Under the pieces are notes generated by a model that searched no databases, was not told the origin of the DNA, and saw nothing but the letters and a program-made list of their open reading frames with translations. Positions 54,972 through 62,292 of a DNA stretch of 64,000 nt are shown piece by piece. Origin of the DNA: Candidatus Vagococcus giribetii (GTDB lineage Bacteria; Bacillota; Bacilli; Lactobacillales; Vagococcaceae); NCBI RefSeq assembly GCF_017316185.1, contig NZ_JAFLVX010000018.1, positions 1 to 64,000 of the forward strand, read 5' to 3'. Numbering within the stretch: the first letter of the stretch is position 1; each line of letters opens with the position of its first letter. The position numbers and the translations under genes were made by a program.

Positions 54972-55361
54972 ATGGGGATGACGAATGCTCTATCTAAAAT
55001 GTATGATTTAGTTTCAGGAAGTAATGACCCAGTTTTATTAAAAGCGATAATGGAAGTTCAACAAGATTTGATTAAAATACAAGAAGAAAACAGAAAACTT
55101 AGGCAAGATGTATATGAGTTTGAGAATGAAAAAAGGTTAAAATCAGAACTAAAATATGAAAATAACGCATATTTTAAGAATGGAAATAAGAAACAAGCAT
55201 TTTGTACTAATTGTTATGATAATGAAGGAAAGTTAATAACAATGACATGGGATGTTCATGCATATTCTACCGAGTTTACGTTCGCTTGTCCGAATTGTAA
55301 GAATACTTTTGAGTCTAAAATTGAGCATAAGCTCGACACCGATTATTTTAAAGATCTTTAA
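54972..55361 (+). CDS. Small coiled-coil/zinc-ribbon protein of the ssrA element
   Basis: 129 residues, not a family I can name. Residues about 25-60 form a charged helix (LKAIMEVQQDLIKIQEENRKLR) likely to coil, followed by a C-terminal ribbon with two CxxC pairs (FCTNCYD and FACPNCKN), which would bind one zinc. The frame is open 40 codons upstream, but GAGAGGCG and ATG 54972 fit the promoter at 54912. As the only intact gene of the element it is likely cargo. Similar short proteins with a ribbon are common in phages and ICEs. Confidence 0.7.
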   Translation: MGMTNALSKMYDLVSGSNDPVLLKAIMEVQQDLIKIQEENRKLRQDVYEFENEKRLKSELKYENNAYFKNGNKKQAFCTNCYDNEGKLITMTWDVHAYSTEFTFACPNCKNTFESKIEHKLDTDYFKDL

Positions 55362-55408
55362 TTTTTTTTCAAATATAAAATAATTCGCCCGTGGTAATGA
55401 AGATTTTT

Positions 55409-55432
55409 GAATACGTGATTGAATACGGTTAG
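55409..55432 (+). repeat. Integrase arm-type repeats, right
   Basis: GAATACG (55409-55415) and GAATACGGTTAG (55421-55432), direct copies of those at 54156-54179. They sit inside the 382-base gene-free stretch 55362-55743, which otherwise holds the degenerate att site and a terminator. Confidence 0.55.
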
Positions 55433-55533
55433 ATTTTTAACCATGTTTATTTATGATTAAAAACTAACTTAATTGTGATTATTTAATAGTAAGAAACTAT
55501 TATTGTTTGGTAGTGGTTAGGTAGCCTAAGCTC

Positions 55534-55546
55534 TCGCCGCATCCAT
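55534..55546 (+). other. attR-like degenerate copy of the ssrA 3' end
   Basis: TCGCCGCATCCAT, 11 of 13 identical to 54064-54076. It marks the probable far end of the integrated remnant (about 1.47 kb between copies). Confidence 0.5.
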
Positions 55547-55553
55547 TATTTCT

Positions 55554-55598
55554 AACTTGTTAAAGAGCTGTTAAATCAGTTTTTTGACAAGTTTTTTT
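55554..55598 (+). terminator. Terminator beyond attR, probably the original ssrA terminator
   Basis: AACTTGTTAAA and TTTTTGACAAGTT pair, with CTG/CAG inside, followed by seven T residues. Position eight bases after the att copy suggests it ended ssrA before integration. Confidence 0.65.
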
Positions 55599-55743
55599 GT
55601 ATAGTTACCTTTCTGAAAATGAATAGCCACTGATTTTCTAATATTAGTCCTTTAGTCTGATTGTAGTCGTTCGGTTAAATGTTATGTTTAATATACAGTA
55701 AAATAGAAGTAAATAAAAAAACTATTTATAAAGGGGTGATTTG

Positions 55744-56382
55744 ATGACTAAGTTGATTATTTTGCATGGTTTAGGACAAACTATTAAGGATTGGGATAAT
55801 GTGGTAAAAAATTTAGATTGTGATTGTTTAGTTTTCAATTTATTTGAGGGTATTACGTCGGAGTCGACTATCACCATAGAGAGTATGTACTCAGAAGTAT
55901 CAAATAAATTAGATAGTATTAATGAACCATTCTATCTATCTGGATTATCTTTAGGCGGACTGTTAGCTCTTATGTATACAACTAGGAATAACAATCGTCA
56001 CATCAAAGGAATAATTGTATCAGGAGCCATTTACAAATCGATTCCTAAGTGGATTAATAATATACAAACGGCTATTTTTCAACTGCTTCCTAAATCAAAT
56101 TTTGAGAAAATGGGTTTGAATGGTAAACAAGCAATAGACTTAATGAAATCCATTGATCTAGATTTGGAAGAGGATTTAAGTAAAATAACATTACCAACTC
56201 TCATAATTTGTGGAGAAAAAGATAAAATTAATTTAAAGTCCTCAAAACAAATGAGCCAACTAATAAAGGAATCAGAACTTCAAATTGTTTTAAATGGTGG
56301 ACATGAGTTGAATAAAGATAAACCTTTAGAGCTATCAAAATTAATTACCAACTTTATAGGTTTAGTAGAGGGAAGTTACTAA
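55744..56382 (+). CDS. Alpha/beta-fold hydrolase
   Basis: 212 residues. Opening KLIILHGLGQTIKDWDNV is the beta1/oxyanion HG motif; nucleophile serine in SGLSLGGLLALMY; acid region ICGEKDKINL; catalytic histidine in LNGGHELNKDKP. Typical of small serine esterases or thioesterase-like hydrolases; substrate unknown. A TTG lies one codon upstream, but ATG 55744 is 8 bases from AAGGGG. Codon usage is more A+T-rich than the core, in keeping with the accessory stretch. Confidence 0.85.
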   Translation: MTKLIILHGLGQTIKDWDNVVKNLDCDCLVFNLFEGITSESTITIESMYSEVSNKLDSINEPFYLSGLSLGGLLALMYTTRNNNRHIKGIIVSGAIYKSIPKWINNIQTAIFQLLPKSNFEKMGLNGKQAIDLMKSIDLDLEEDLSKITLPTLIICGEKDKINLKSSKQMSQLIKESELQIVLNGGHELNKDKPLELSKLITNFIGLVEGSY

Positions 56383-56472
56383 TCTAGTAGCTTCTTTTTT
56401 GTATTAACACTCACAAACCTATTCTATTTGTATTCTAATAATGGTATCTTAATTAAAAGGATGTGTTATATC

Positions 56473-56985
56473 GTGAAAATAGGAAAGCTTTTATTTCTTC
56501 CGTTACTCTTTTTAATGTTAAGTGAATGTAGCTCAAAGAAAGATAATGCTATAGAGTCTTCAACTCAAATGAATCCTAAAGAGGAATCAACAAATACTAC
56601 TAGTCAAACTAGAGAGATAAATATAGACTTTATTTGTGGGGAATGGCAATCAATTAACGAAGATGATGACTATTATATGGTAATTGATAAAATAAATGAT
56701 AAGACTATAAAATATTCAGATAACCTCGAAAGAAAAGGCAGTCAAGAACTGACAATAGAAGAAGTATCAAAAGATTCAGTGACAGCTTTAACAAAGGATG
56801 AAAAAAATAGATACATTTTTATCTATTCGAAGAATGACACATTAACGTCCTTTTTTGGAGTTAATTCATCTTATTATTCAGATAAGGGAGAAAAAGCACC
56901 AGAAGGATTATCGAAGCCAATTGAATATAGTCTTTTATTAAAGTGTGGTACAGAAGAGGTATTAAATGGAGGAGTAAAAAGATGA
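56473..56985 (+). CDS. Small putative lipoprotein, function unknown
   Basis: 170 residues. An N-terminal hydrophobic segment (KLLFLPLLFLMLSEC) ends in a lipobox-like LSEC, where Glu before Cys is unusual; then a Ser/Thr-rich linker and a folded part (FICGEWQSINEDDDYYMVIDKI), a beta-rich region also seen in bacterial lipoproteins with 'GxWxS' openings. ATG 56461 is too close to AAAAGG; GTG 56473 is spaced correctly. The stop overlaps the histidine phosphatase start (ATGA at 56982), so they are coupled. Confidence 0.65.
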   Translation: MKIGKLLFLPLLFLMLSECSSKKDNAIESSTQMNPKEESTNTTSQTREINIDFICGEWQSINEDDDYYMVIDKINDKTIKYSDNLERKGSQELTIEEVSKDSVTALTKDEKNRYIFIYSKNDTLTSFFGVNSSYYSDKGEKAPEGLSKPIEYSLLLKCGTEEVLNGGVKR

Positions 56986-57533
56986 GACAAGTTTATTTTG
57001 TTCGTCACTCACTAAGAGATTTTACAATCAGAGAAGACAGAGAAGTTCCTTTAACTGTTGAGGGAATGAAGTTGGCTAAAGAATTAAAACCATTTTTTGT
57101 TAATAAGGATATATCAAGAATTTACTCAAGTCCTTATCTTAGAGCTGTTCAGACTATAGAACCCTTAGCAGAGTTACTAAATATAGACATCATTTTAGTG
57201 GAAGAGTTAAGAGAAAGAACTGTAGGTGACTGGGTGGAGAATTTTTCTGAATTCTCAAATAGCCAATGGAAAGATTTTGATTACAAATTAGAAAATGGTG
57301 AATCTCTAAATCAAGTCCGACAACGCATAGTTTCTGTCTATGAAAAAATTCTGAAACAAGAAGAGTCCAATATTATCATAAGTGGTCATGGGACATCTTT
57401 AGCAATTCTATTTAACGCTATATTGGATGGGGATTTTGGATTTGAAGATTTTCACAAAATGAAGATGCCAGATATTTATTGTGGAGTATATTCAAACAAT
57501 CAACTGATAACTTTTGAGCATGTTTTAGATTAA
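56982..57533 (+). CDS. Histidine phosphatase superfamily protein
   Basis: 183 residues. VRHSLRDF carries the phospho-accepting His (RH motif; serine replaces the usual glycine of RHG), SSPYLRAVQTIEPLAELL the second arginine block, and SGHGTSLAILFN the second catalytic histidine. Members act on phosphoglycerate, sugar or nucleotide phosphates. The frame extends 13 codons upstream into the lipoprotein gene, but GGAGGAG before ATG 56982 is decisive. Confidence 0.85.
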   Translation: MRQVYFVRHSLRDFTIREDREVPLTVEGMKLAKELKPFFVNKDISRIYSSPYLRAVQTIEPLAELLNIDIILVEELRERTVGDWVENFSEFSNSQWKDFDYKLENGESLNQVRQRIVSVYEKILKQEESNIIISGHGTSLAILFNAILDGDFGFEDFHKMKMPDIYCGVYSNNQLITFEHVLD

Positions 57534-57706
57534 AAGTTAAAATTGATGTTAAAAAATATTATTTTTTGAAGTTATAAGAAAATTAATTCAAATGATGTTA
57601 TCCTAGTCAGTTAGTTAGGAAGAAGAGTAAAATTAATCGAATTTATTTTATGAGTTGAATATAGTATTTTCAAAAGCTATTCATTTGATAAGAAAGAGGA
57701 AGTTAT

Positions 57707-58609
57707 ATGAAGAAAGAGTATGTGAGGAAACAACATTATATTCCTCAATATGCTTTAAAAGCATTTCAAACTGGGAAAAAAGGGATTCCTTTTATTAATT
57801 TACATCATGAACCTATTAAATTAAGATATTCGCAATCTCGCGATTTGATGCAAGAAAAAGATTTTTATGAAATAAAAAATGAAGATGGAAACTACATATT
57901 TCGTAATTATATTGAAGATAGTTATGCAATTTTGGAGAATAAAATTAGCTCTGATTTTAATAAGTTTGTCACATTGTCTTTAAATAATAATTTTCAAGAG
58001 GAATTCAAGAAGATGGTGGATACAGGTGAATGGTTTTCGATCGAGGCCTCCTTACTTTTGCATATAATATCAACGATGGTTAGAGGTATTGGAATTAAAC
58101 ACATTTTTAAAGAAAAATCAGATTTGCCAACTAACTTTAAAAAGCTTTATTATTTAATGTTTACAACAAGTAAGGAAGTAGCCACTCAATTTGCCAATGA
58201 GATTTTTTACAAAGACGAATTAGAATTAGCATTACACATTATTAAAGAAGATGAACTAGGCTCGCCACAATCACTATTAAGTCATCATATTTTTGAGAAT
58301 TATCAGATAAGAGTCTGTTCAACTGAAGAAGGTAAAGAGTTATTTTTGTCTGACAATCCAGTTATTGTTCAAAAATTTGAAGGTGAAGACTATATTTTTC
58401 CGATATCGCCAAATATTTGCTTAATACTTGTTCCTTTGAACGTCAAAGATGATAATATTATGGTAAATCCTAATATCTATCCATTAACAAGTAAACAGGT
58501 TGATAGTATTAATGAGGAGTCTATCCTTAATACAGAGCGATTACTAATTGTTTCATCTAATGTTGATATAGGGTTTATTGAAAATGTAATGAAGAGACAT
58601 CTCAAGTAA
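57707..58609 (+). CDS. DUF4238-domain protein
   Basis: 300 residues. The N-terminal RKQHYIPQYALKAFQ is the 'HYIPQxYLkxF' start of DUF4238; the central LFLSDNPVIVQ and IFPISPNICLILVP are its other conserved blocks. Function of the family is not established; members are scattered and often lie in accessory regions. AGAGGAAG precedes ATG 57707. The 173-base gap before it shows no other gene. It has no transmembrane segment. Confidence 0.8.
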   Translation: MKKEYVRKQHYIPQYALKAFQTGKKGIPFINLHHEPIKLRYSQSRDLMQEKDFYEIKNEDGNYIFRNYIEDSYAILENKISSDFNKFVTLSLNNNFQEEFKKMVDTGEWFSIEASLLLHIISTMVRGIGIKHIFKEKSDLPTNFKKLYYLMFTTSKEVATQFANEIFYKDELELALHIIKEDELGSPQSLLSHHIFENYQIRVCSTEEGKELFLSDNPVIVQKFEGEDYIFPISPNICLILVPLNVKDDNIMVNPNIYPLTSKQVDSINEESILNTERLLIVSSNVDIGFIENVMKRHLK

Positions 58610-58611
58610 AC

Positions 58612-58710
58612 GAATACACAGATTTAATAGTGAAGCATACTCACTTCCCAGTTGCTTTAAAACCAATTTTAGGTAATAATGTTGTGACAAAAACAAATTT
58701 TTGTCTTTAG
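58612..58710 (+). pseudogene. Possible short C-terminal gene remnant
   Basis: One frame reads DLIVKHTHFPVALKPILG then NNVVTKTNF to a TAG, with protein-like composition but no start or binding site. It may be the tail of a lost gene. I cannot name the family. Confidence 0.25.
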
Positions 58711-58736
58711 AAATGTAATATTGGAGGAGTATTAGA

Positions 58737-59192
58737 TTGATAAAAAAATTGGAGACGTTACAAGAAAATGAATTAAACGCTATTATGGCGATTTGGCTCG
58801 CTGCAAATAAAGAAGCTCATTCCTTTGTTGATTCAAACTACTGGGAAGAAAATACGAGTTTAGTTAGATCAATGATGCCTGAAGCCACAATTTATGTGGT
58901 TGAAAAAGATGAAAAGATTGTTGGTTTTGCAGGTATGATGGAAGATTATCTTGCTGGTATTTTTATTACTAATGAATATCGCAGTCACGGATTAGGTAAA
59001 GCTTTATTAGATGAAATCAAAAAAGAACACAATCAATTGAGTTTATCAGTTTTTGAAAAAAATAAAGGGGCTTATCAGTTTTATTTCAGAGAAGGTTTTC
59101 AAGTAAAGAATACCCAATTAGATGAAGAGGTCAATCAAATTGATGTCACCATGACGTGGCAAGAGAATAAAGAAAGAGCGCTAAAGGATTAA
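58737..59192 (+). CDS. GNAT acetyltransferase
   Basis: 151 residues. LNAIMAIWLAANKEAHSFV at the N-terminus, VVEKDEKIVGFAGMMEDYLAGIFITNEYRSHGLGKALLDEIK with the acetyl-CoA loop (RSHGLG), and FEKNKGAYQFYFREGFQVK. Closest in pattern to YjgM/YiaC-like acetyltransferases that act on protein N-termini or lysines. TTG 58737 follows GGAGGAG by 7-8 bases and no better start exists. Confidence 0.85.
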   Translation: MIKKLETLQENELNAIMAIWLAANKEAHSFVDSNYWEENTSLVRSMMPEATIYVVEKDEKIVGFAGMMEDYLAGIFITNEYRSHGLGKALLDEIKKEHNQLSLSVFEKNKGAYQFYFREGFQVKNTQLDEEVNQIDVTMTWQENKERALKD

Positions 59193-59212
59193 CCTTTGCG
59201 CTCTTTTTAACT
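59174..59212. terminator. Bidirectional terminator between the GNAT gene and the micro-ORF at 59211
   Basis: GAGCGCTAAAGG and CCTTTGCGCTC pair around ATTAA, with T residues on the plus side (CTTTTTAA) and on the minus side (CTCTTTCTTTA). Confidence 0.85.
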
Positions 59213-59306
59213 ATTTGCTTGTTGTTTCACCCATGATGAAACTTAAGCTATAATCTAATTTTAAAAATGAAATTAGTTTGGAAAAAGTAATGTTTTTCTT
59301 TTCCAT
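59211..59306 (-). CDS. 31-residue micropeptide, unknown function
   Basis: On the minus strand, ATG 59306 follows GGGAGG by ten bases. The peptide begins MEKKNITFSKLISFLKL and ends SFIMGETTSK: an amphipathic, moderately hydrophobic stretch with a polar tail. It has its own promoter (59432-59404), a leader of about 90 bases with an AGTTTA/TAAACT hairpin, and the bidirectional terminator directly behind its stop. No relative is known to me. A signalling, toxin-like or leader peptide are all possible. Confidence 0.55.
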   Translation of the reverse strand: MEKKNITFSKLISFLKLDYSLSFIMGETTSK

Positions 59307-59403
59307 GAGACTGATACCTCCCTGAATTAAAATGGACCTTATTCTCGAGAGTTTAAAAAAGTATTTCTAAACTGCTTTTGGTAAATAAGACTCACAATTT
59401 TTT

Positions 59404-59432
59404 ATTGTAAAGGTCAAATCCCTATTAGTCAA
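59404..59432 (-). promoter_or_regulatory. Promoter of the 31-residue micropeptide
   Basis: Minus strand TTGACT (59432-59427), 17-base spacer, TACAAT (59409-59404). Confidence 0.65.
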
Positions 59433-59443
59433 TAAATTTACAA

Positions 59444-59478
59444 AAAAAGACTGACGATTTTCACGTCAGCCTTAGATT
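59444..59478 (-). terminator. Terminator of the small transcript at 59.5 kb
   Basis: Minus strand AAGGCTGACG, 7-base loop, CGTCAGTCTT, then five further T residues. One G-T wobble. Confidence 0.85.
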
Positions 59479-59577
59479 TGTAAAGAGAGTTAATTGATAT
59501 TATTTATCCCCATTCCCTCATAGAAGAAGTCTTCCCTCAATAAACTCAAAAATCCTCTCATTACAATACGTTTCTAT
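59447..59577 (-). ncRNA. Predicted small transcript, about 130 nt, with a 23-codon ORF
   Basis: Minus-strand promoter TTGATT (59612-59607), 17-base spacer, TATACT (59589-59584), and the terminator at 59444-59478 define a transcript of about 130 bases. It contains an ORF at 59561-59490 (23 residues, beginning MRGFLSLLREDFF and ending GMGINNIN) but without a proper Shine-Dalgarno, so it may be a regulatory RNA. It lies immediately downstream of the ABC permease gene. Confidence 0.55.
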
Positions 59578-59583
59578 AAATAC

Positions 59584-59612
59584 AGTATATTATTTATAAA
59601 AGATTAAATCAA
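59584..59612 (-). promoter_or_regulatory. Promoter of the small transcript at 59.5 kb
   Basis: Minus strand TTGATT and TATACT hexamers with exactly 17 bases between, 17-45 bases after the permease stop. Confidence 0.65.
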
Positions 59613-59628
59613 GAGATATGACTTTATA

Positions 59629-60834
59629 TTAATTGAAAATGTTTATTTTATTGATAATTCTTGATTTTTTGTTAAATAATAAAAATTCGCTTGCTAGGAA
59701 GAAAACAATAAACATTAGTAAAATGTATGACACATTAAAGAATAATTCACTCTTAGTTAAAGGCGTATCAGGTAATAGTGTCGTTAAAATAGTCGTTGTT
59801 GTTGTAATTGTCATACCGTAAATAATCATAATAACTTGGAACAATCGGTTAAATTGAGGAACCATTAAAAAGTCTCCTGTTTGTTCAAGTGAAATCTTTT
59901 TGAAAATACTATTCCCTAAAACTAATGCCAGAATAGCCAAAACAATAATAGTGACTAATGACAAAACATTTATGCCTAAAGTAGTCGTTTGAGCAACTGG
60001 TAGGTATCTAGTCAATGCGTTAGCTGATACTGTGTAAGTTATATCAGATTCATTAACGAAAAAGTTCGAATAAACCATGTCTACGTTAGATAAAAATGTT
60101 GAAAAAGTGAAAAATAAGACGATGATTGTCGCAATACCATAGAGCCATTCCCCGAATAATAATCCGATAAAGCTACTCAATACAAAGACAGAGATTAGTG
60201 TTAACCAACCAGATAGGGTGGAGATTAAATGTTGATACAGAGTAATGTTTAAAAAATCATTGGGAATGAAAAATTGGTAGGCGAGTAGTGAGCCGAGTTT
60301 TCCAATTAATAAACTAGCTGCTATTGTTAATCCCACAATTGATAATTTATGCCAGTATATTTCTGAGCGTTTGAAGCGACTTGAGAAAAGGGCAGCAGTA
60401 AAGTTGCTTTTTAAGTCAAATAAAAATAGTAAAACACCTGACGAAACAACAATGATTAACATGATTAAAAAATGTTCATTGTAATAGGAATAAGCATTAA
60501 AAGCTTGTTGATTTGAATCAGTCTTCGAGTTAAAGACAGTTAGCGTGTAGTCCTTATAATCATCAAAACTATCCGTATAAACAGCGTGCTCTTTTGCCAA
60601 ATCATAATACAGGAAAATTTTCCCACCTTGACCGTCATCAAAGGAATAAGAGTCCTGTATTTGTTTATCAAAATCAACTGTAGCTGCTTTTGAATGAAGA
60701 TATTTATAATCATTTTTCCATGAGGTGACACCAGCAACTGTTTGGAAAAAGTAAATGCCTAAAATCAACGATACAAGTAAGATGAGTGCTGGTTTATACC
60801 TTAAAATCAACACTCTTTTTAAAGACGGGTTCAT
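59629..60834 (-). CDS. ABC transporter permease (YtrC-like)
   Basis: 401 residues. One N-terminal transmembrane helix (ALILLVSLILGIYFFQTVAG), an extracellular stretch of about 80 residues, then six or so helices in the C-terminal half, as in ABC-2 type permeases. It pairs with the ATPase 14 bases upstream in the same operon. Comparable ytr/bcr-type operons respond to cell-wall-active compounds. AAAAGGAGAG precedes ATG 60834. No terminator is visible directly after its stop. Confidence 0.82.
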   Translation of the reverse strand: MNPSLKRVLILRYKPALILLVSLILGIYFFQTVAGVTSWKNDYKYLHSKAATVDFDKQIQDSYSFDDGQGGKIFLYYDLAKEHAVYTDSFDDYKDYTLTVFNSKTDSNQQAFNAYSYYNEHFLIMLIIVVSSGVLLFLFDLKSNFTAALFSSRFKRSEIYWHKLSIVGLTIAASLLIGKLGSLLAYQFFIPNDFLNITLYQHLISTLSGWLTLISVFVLSSFIGLLFGEWLYGIATIIVLFFTFSTFLSNVDMVYSNFFVNESDITYTVSANALTRYLPVAQTTTLGINVLSLVTIIVLAILALVLGNSIFKKISLEQTGDFLMVPQFNRLFQVIMIIYGMTITTTTTILTTLLPDTPLTKSELFFNVSYILLMFIVFFLASEFLLFNKKSRIINKINIFN

Positions 60835-60848
60835 AAGATCTCTCCTTT

Positions 60849-61736
60849 TTAATGAAACAATTGATAGTCTGATTCGTTAGTAAACTGAGAAGCAAAAATA
60901 TCTTCTAGTGTTAGTGGAACTTCATCGAACAAGACTGGATCAAGTGCTAAAATCTCTTCATATAAGTCATCCGTCATTTTATCAAAAATACCAATCAAGA
61001 CACGTCCCTGTACCTGAATAATCTGACAATTTTGTTTAATAAGCCCAGGAACTTCTTTTTTCTGAAAGACCATTTGATATTTTTTTGAGACTTCTTTTAC
61101 TTGGTCTAAATCAAAGTCTTTATAGATTTTACCTTGATGCAAGATAATCGCGTGATCAATCAAACTCTCTAGCTCAATCAGGTTATGAGAGGATATCATA
61201 ACACCGCATTGGTTAAAGCTAACTTCATGTAGAAGTAAGCTTAAGACTTTTTTCTTCACAATCATATCTAGACCATCAAAGGGTTCATCGAATAAATAAT
61301 AAGTCGCACGACAAGAGAAGGCTAAAATCATCTTATACAAGGCTTGATTCCCTTTAGAGTACTGGCTAATTTTGAAGTCTTGATTAAGCTCATACTTTGT
61401 CATTAAACTAATGTATTTTTCCATATCAAAATTTGAGTAGAACTCTTGATAGTAACGAGCGATTCTTTTAGGTTTTTGATTAGACAAGAAGTGAAAATTT
61501 TCATCTAAATAGAAGATTTTTTCTCTTAATTTTGGGTATTTGTAGAGAGATTGCTCTTCTATAAAGACATCACCTTGCTCTTTTTGATACAAATGAGTCA
61601 TAGTTCTAAAAAGAGTGGTCTTTCCAGAGCCGTTTCTTCCTATTAGTCCGGTGATTTCACCTAAGTTTATTTCAATAGAAATGCCGTCTAAAATGGGCTT
61701 TTTATGAAGATGTTTTGTTAAATCCACAACTCTCAT
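60849..61736 (-). CDS. ABC transporter ATPase (YtrB-like)
   Basis: 295 residues. Walker A GRNGSGKTTLFR near residue 35, a degenerate signature QYSKGNQALYKMILAF in place of LSGGQ, Walker B YYLFDEPFDGLD and switch histidine MISSHNL. The C-terminal 80 residues are an accessory domain common in drug-export ATPases. The start overlaps the regulator stop by four bases. Degenerate signature sequences are common in this subfamily. Confidence 0.88.
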   Translation of the reverse strand: MRVVDLTKHLHKKPILDGISIEINLGEITGLIGRNGSGKTTLFRTMTHLYQKEQGDVFIEEQSLYKYPKLREKIFYLDENFHFLSNQKPKRIARYYQEFYSNFDMEKYISLMTKYELNQDFKISQYSKGNQALYKMILAFSCRATYYLFDEPFDGLDMIVKKKVLSLLLHEVSFNQCGVMISSHNLIELESLIDHAIILHQGKIYKDFDLDQVKEVSKKYQMVFQKKEVPGLIKQNCQIIQVQGRVLIGIFDKMTDDLYEEILALDPVLFDEVPLTLEDIFASQFTNESDYQLFH

Positions 61737-62113
61737 TTTTTCTCTCCTACTTTTTCAAAGAATTCTGTTACCCAATTTTGAATCGTTTCTTCTTTAATCG
61801 CGTGATAGTGCATATCGAGTAATAGCAAGCCTAACTCTTTTTTTAGTTCTTTTTCCTTCATGATAGAAGGTGGCATTGTTCGGATGTTTTTAATAAAGAT
61901 TCCTTTTCCTGGCAATATCACGATAAGTTCTTCTTTTTCTAGGTTTTTATAAGCACGATTAACTGTGTTTGGATTAATGTTTAAGTTTATCGCAAATTCC
62001 CTAACAGATAACAAACGATCTCCAGGAGAAAGGACGCCATTAATCAATTGGTTTTTGATATTTAACTCAATTTGAGTGTGTAAAGGGGAGCTGCTAATGT
62101 TATTTAGTTGCAT
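61733..62113 (-). CDS. GntR-family regulator, YtrA subfamily
   Basis: 126 residues, the short GntR form: winged helix SSPLHTQIELNIKNQLINGVLSPGDRLLSVREFAINLNINPNTVNRAYKNLEKEELI and a small C-terminal helical dimerisation tail, without a ligand-binding domain. YtrA regulators repress their own ABC operon and are relieved by cell-envelope stress. AGGAGGAAT precedes ATG 62113; a TTGACA lies on the minus strand at 62165-62160 with an A+T-rich -10 region. Confidence 0.88.
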   Translation of the reverse strand: MQLNNISSSPLHTQIELNIKNQLINGVLSPGDRLLSVREFAINLNINPNTVNRAYKNLEKEELIVILPGKGIFIKNIRTMPPSIMKEKELKKELGLLLLDMHYHAIKEETIQNWVTEFFEKVGEKK

Positions 62114-62211
62114 GTCAATTCCTCCTATTCTCTTTCAATTTTAAATTAGATAGCCTATTTGTCAATAATAACCTGTTTTATGAGAGAAAGTCATCTTTTT
62201 TCAGAAAAGTA

Positions 62212-62240
62212 TTGCTTAATTTTTAAGAGATAGCTATAAT
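62212..62240 (+). promoter_or_regulatory. Promoter of the purine permease
   Basis: TTGCTT 62212-62217, 17-base spacer, TATAAT 62235-62240. Confidence 0.7.
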
Positions 62241-62249
62241 AATAATCGT

Positions 62250-62263
62250 AAACACGAACGTAT
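62250..62263 (+). promoter_or_regulatory. PurBox-like sequence
   Basis: AAACACGAACGTAT contains the CGAAC core of the PurR-binding PurBox, placed ten bases after the -10 box, where a bound repressor would interfere. One half-site only, so tentative. No purine riboswitch fold was seen. Confidence 0.4.
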
Positions 62264-62292
62264 AAATAATTAAAAGGGTGGATTATTAAGAA

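Noticed and set aside
59621-59821. 62-codon plus-strand frame over the ABC permease 3' end
   Set aside because: Antisense shadow with low-complexity Val/Ile composition and no ribosome site.
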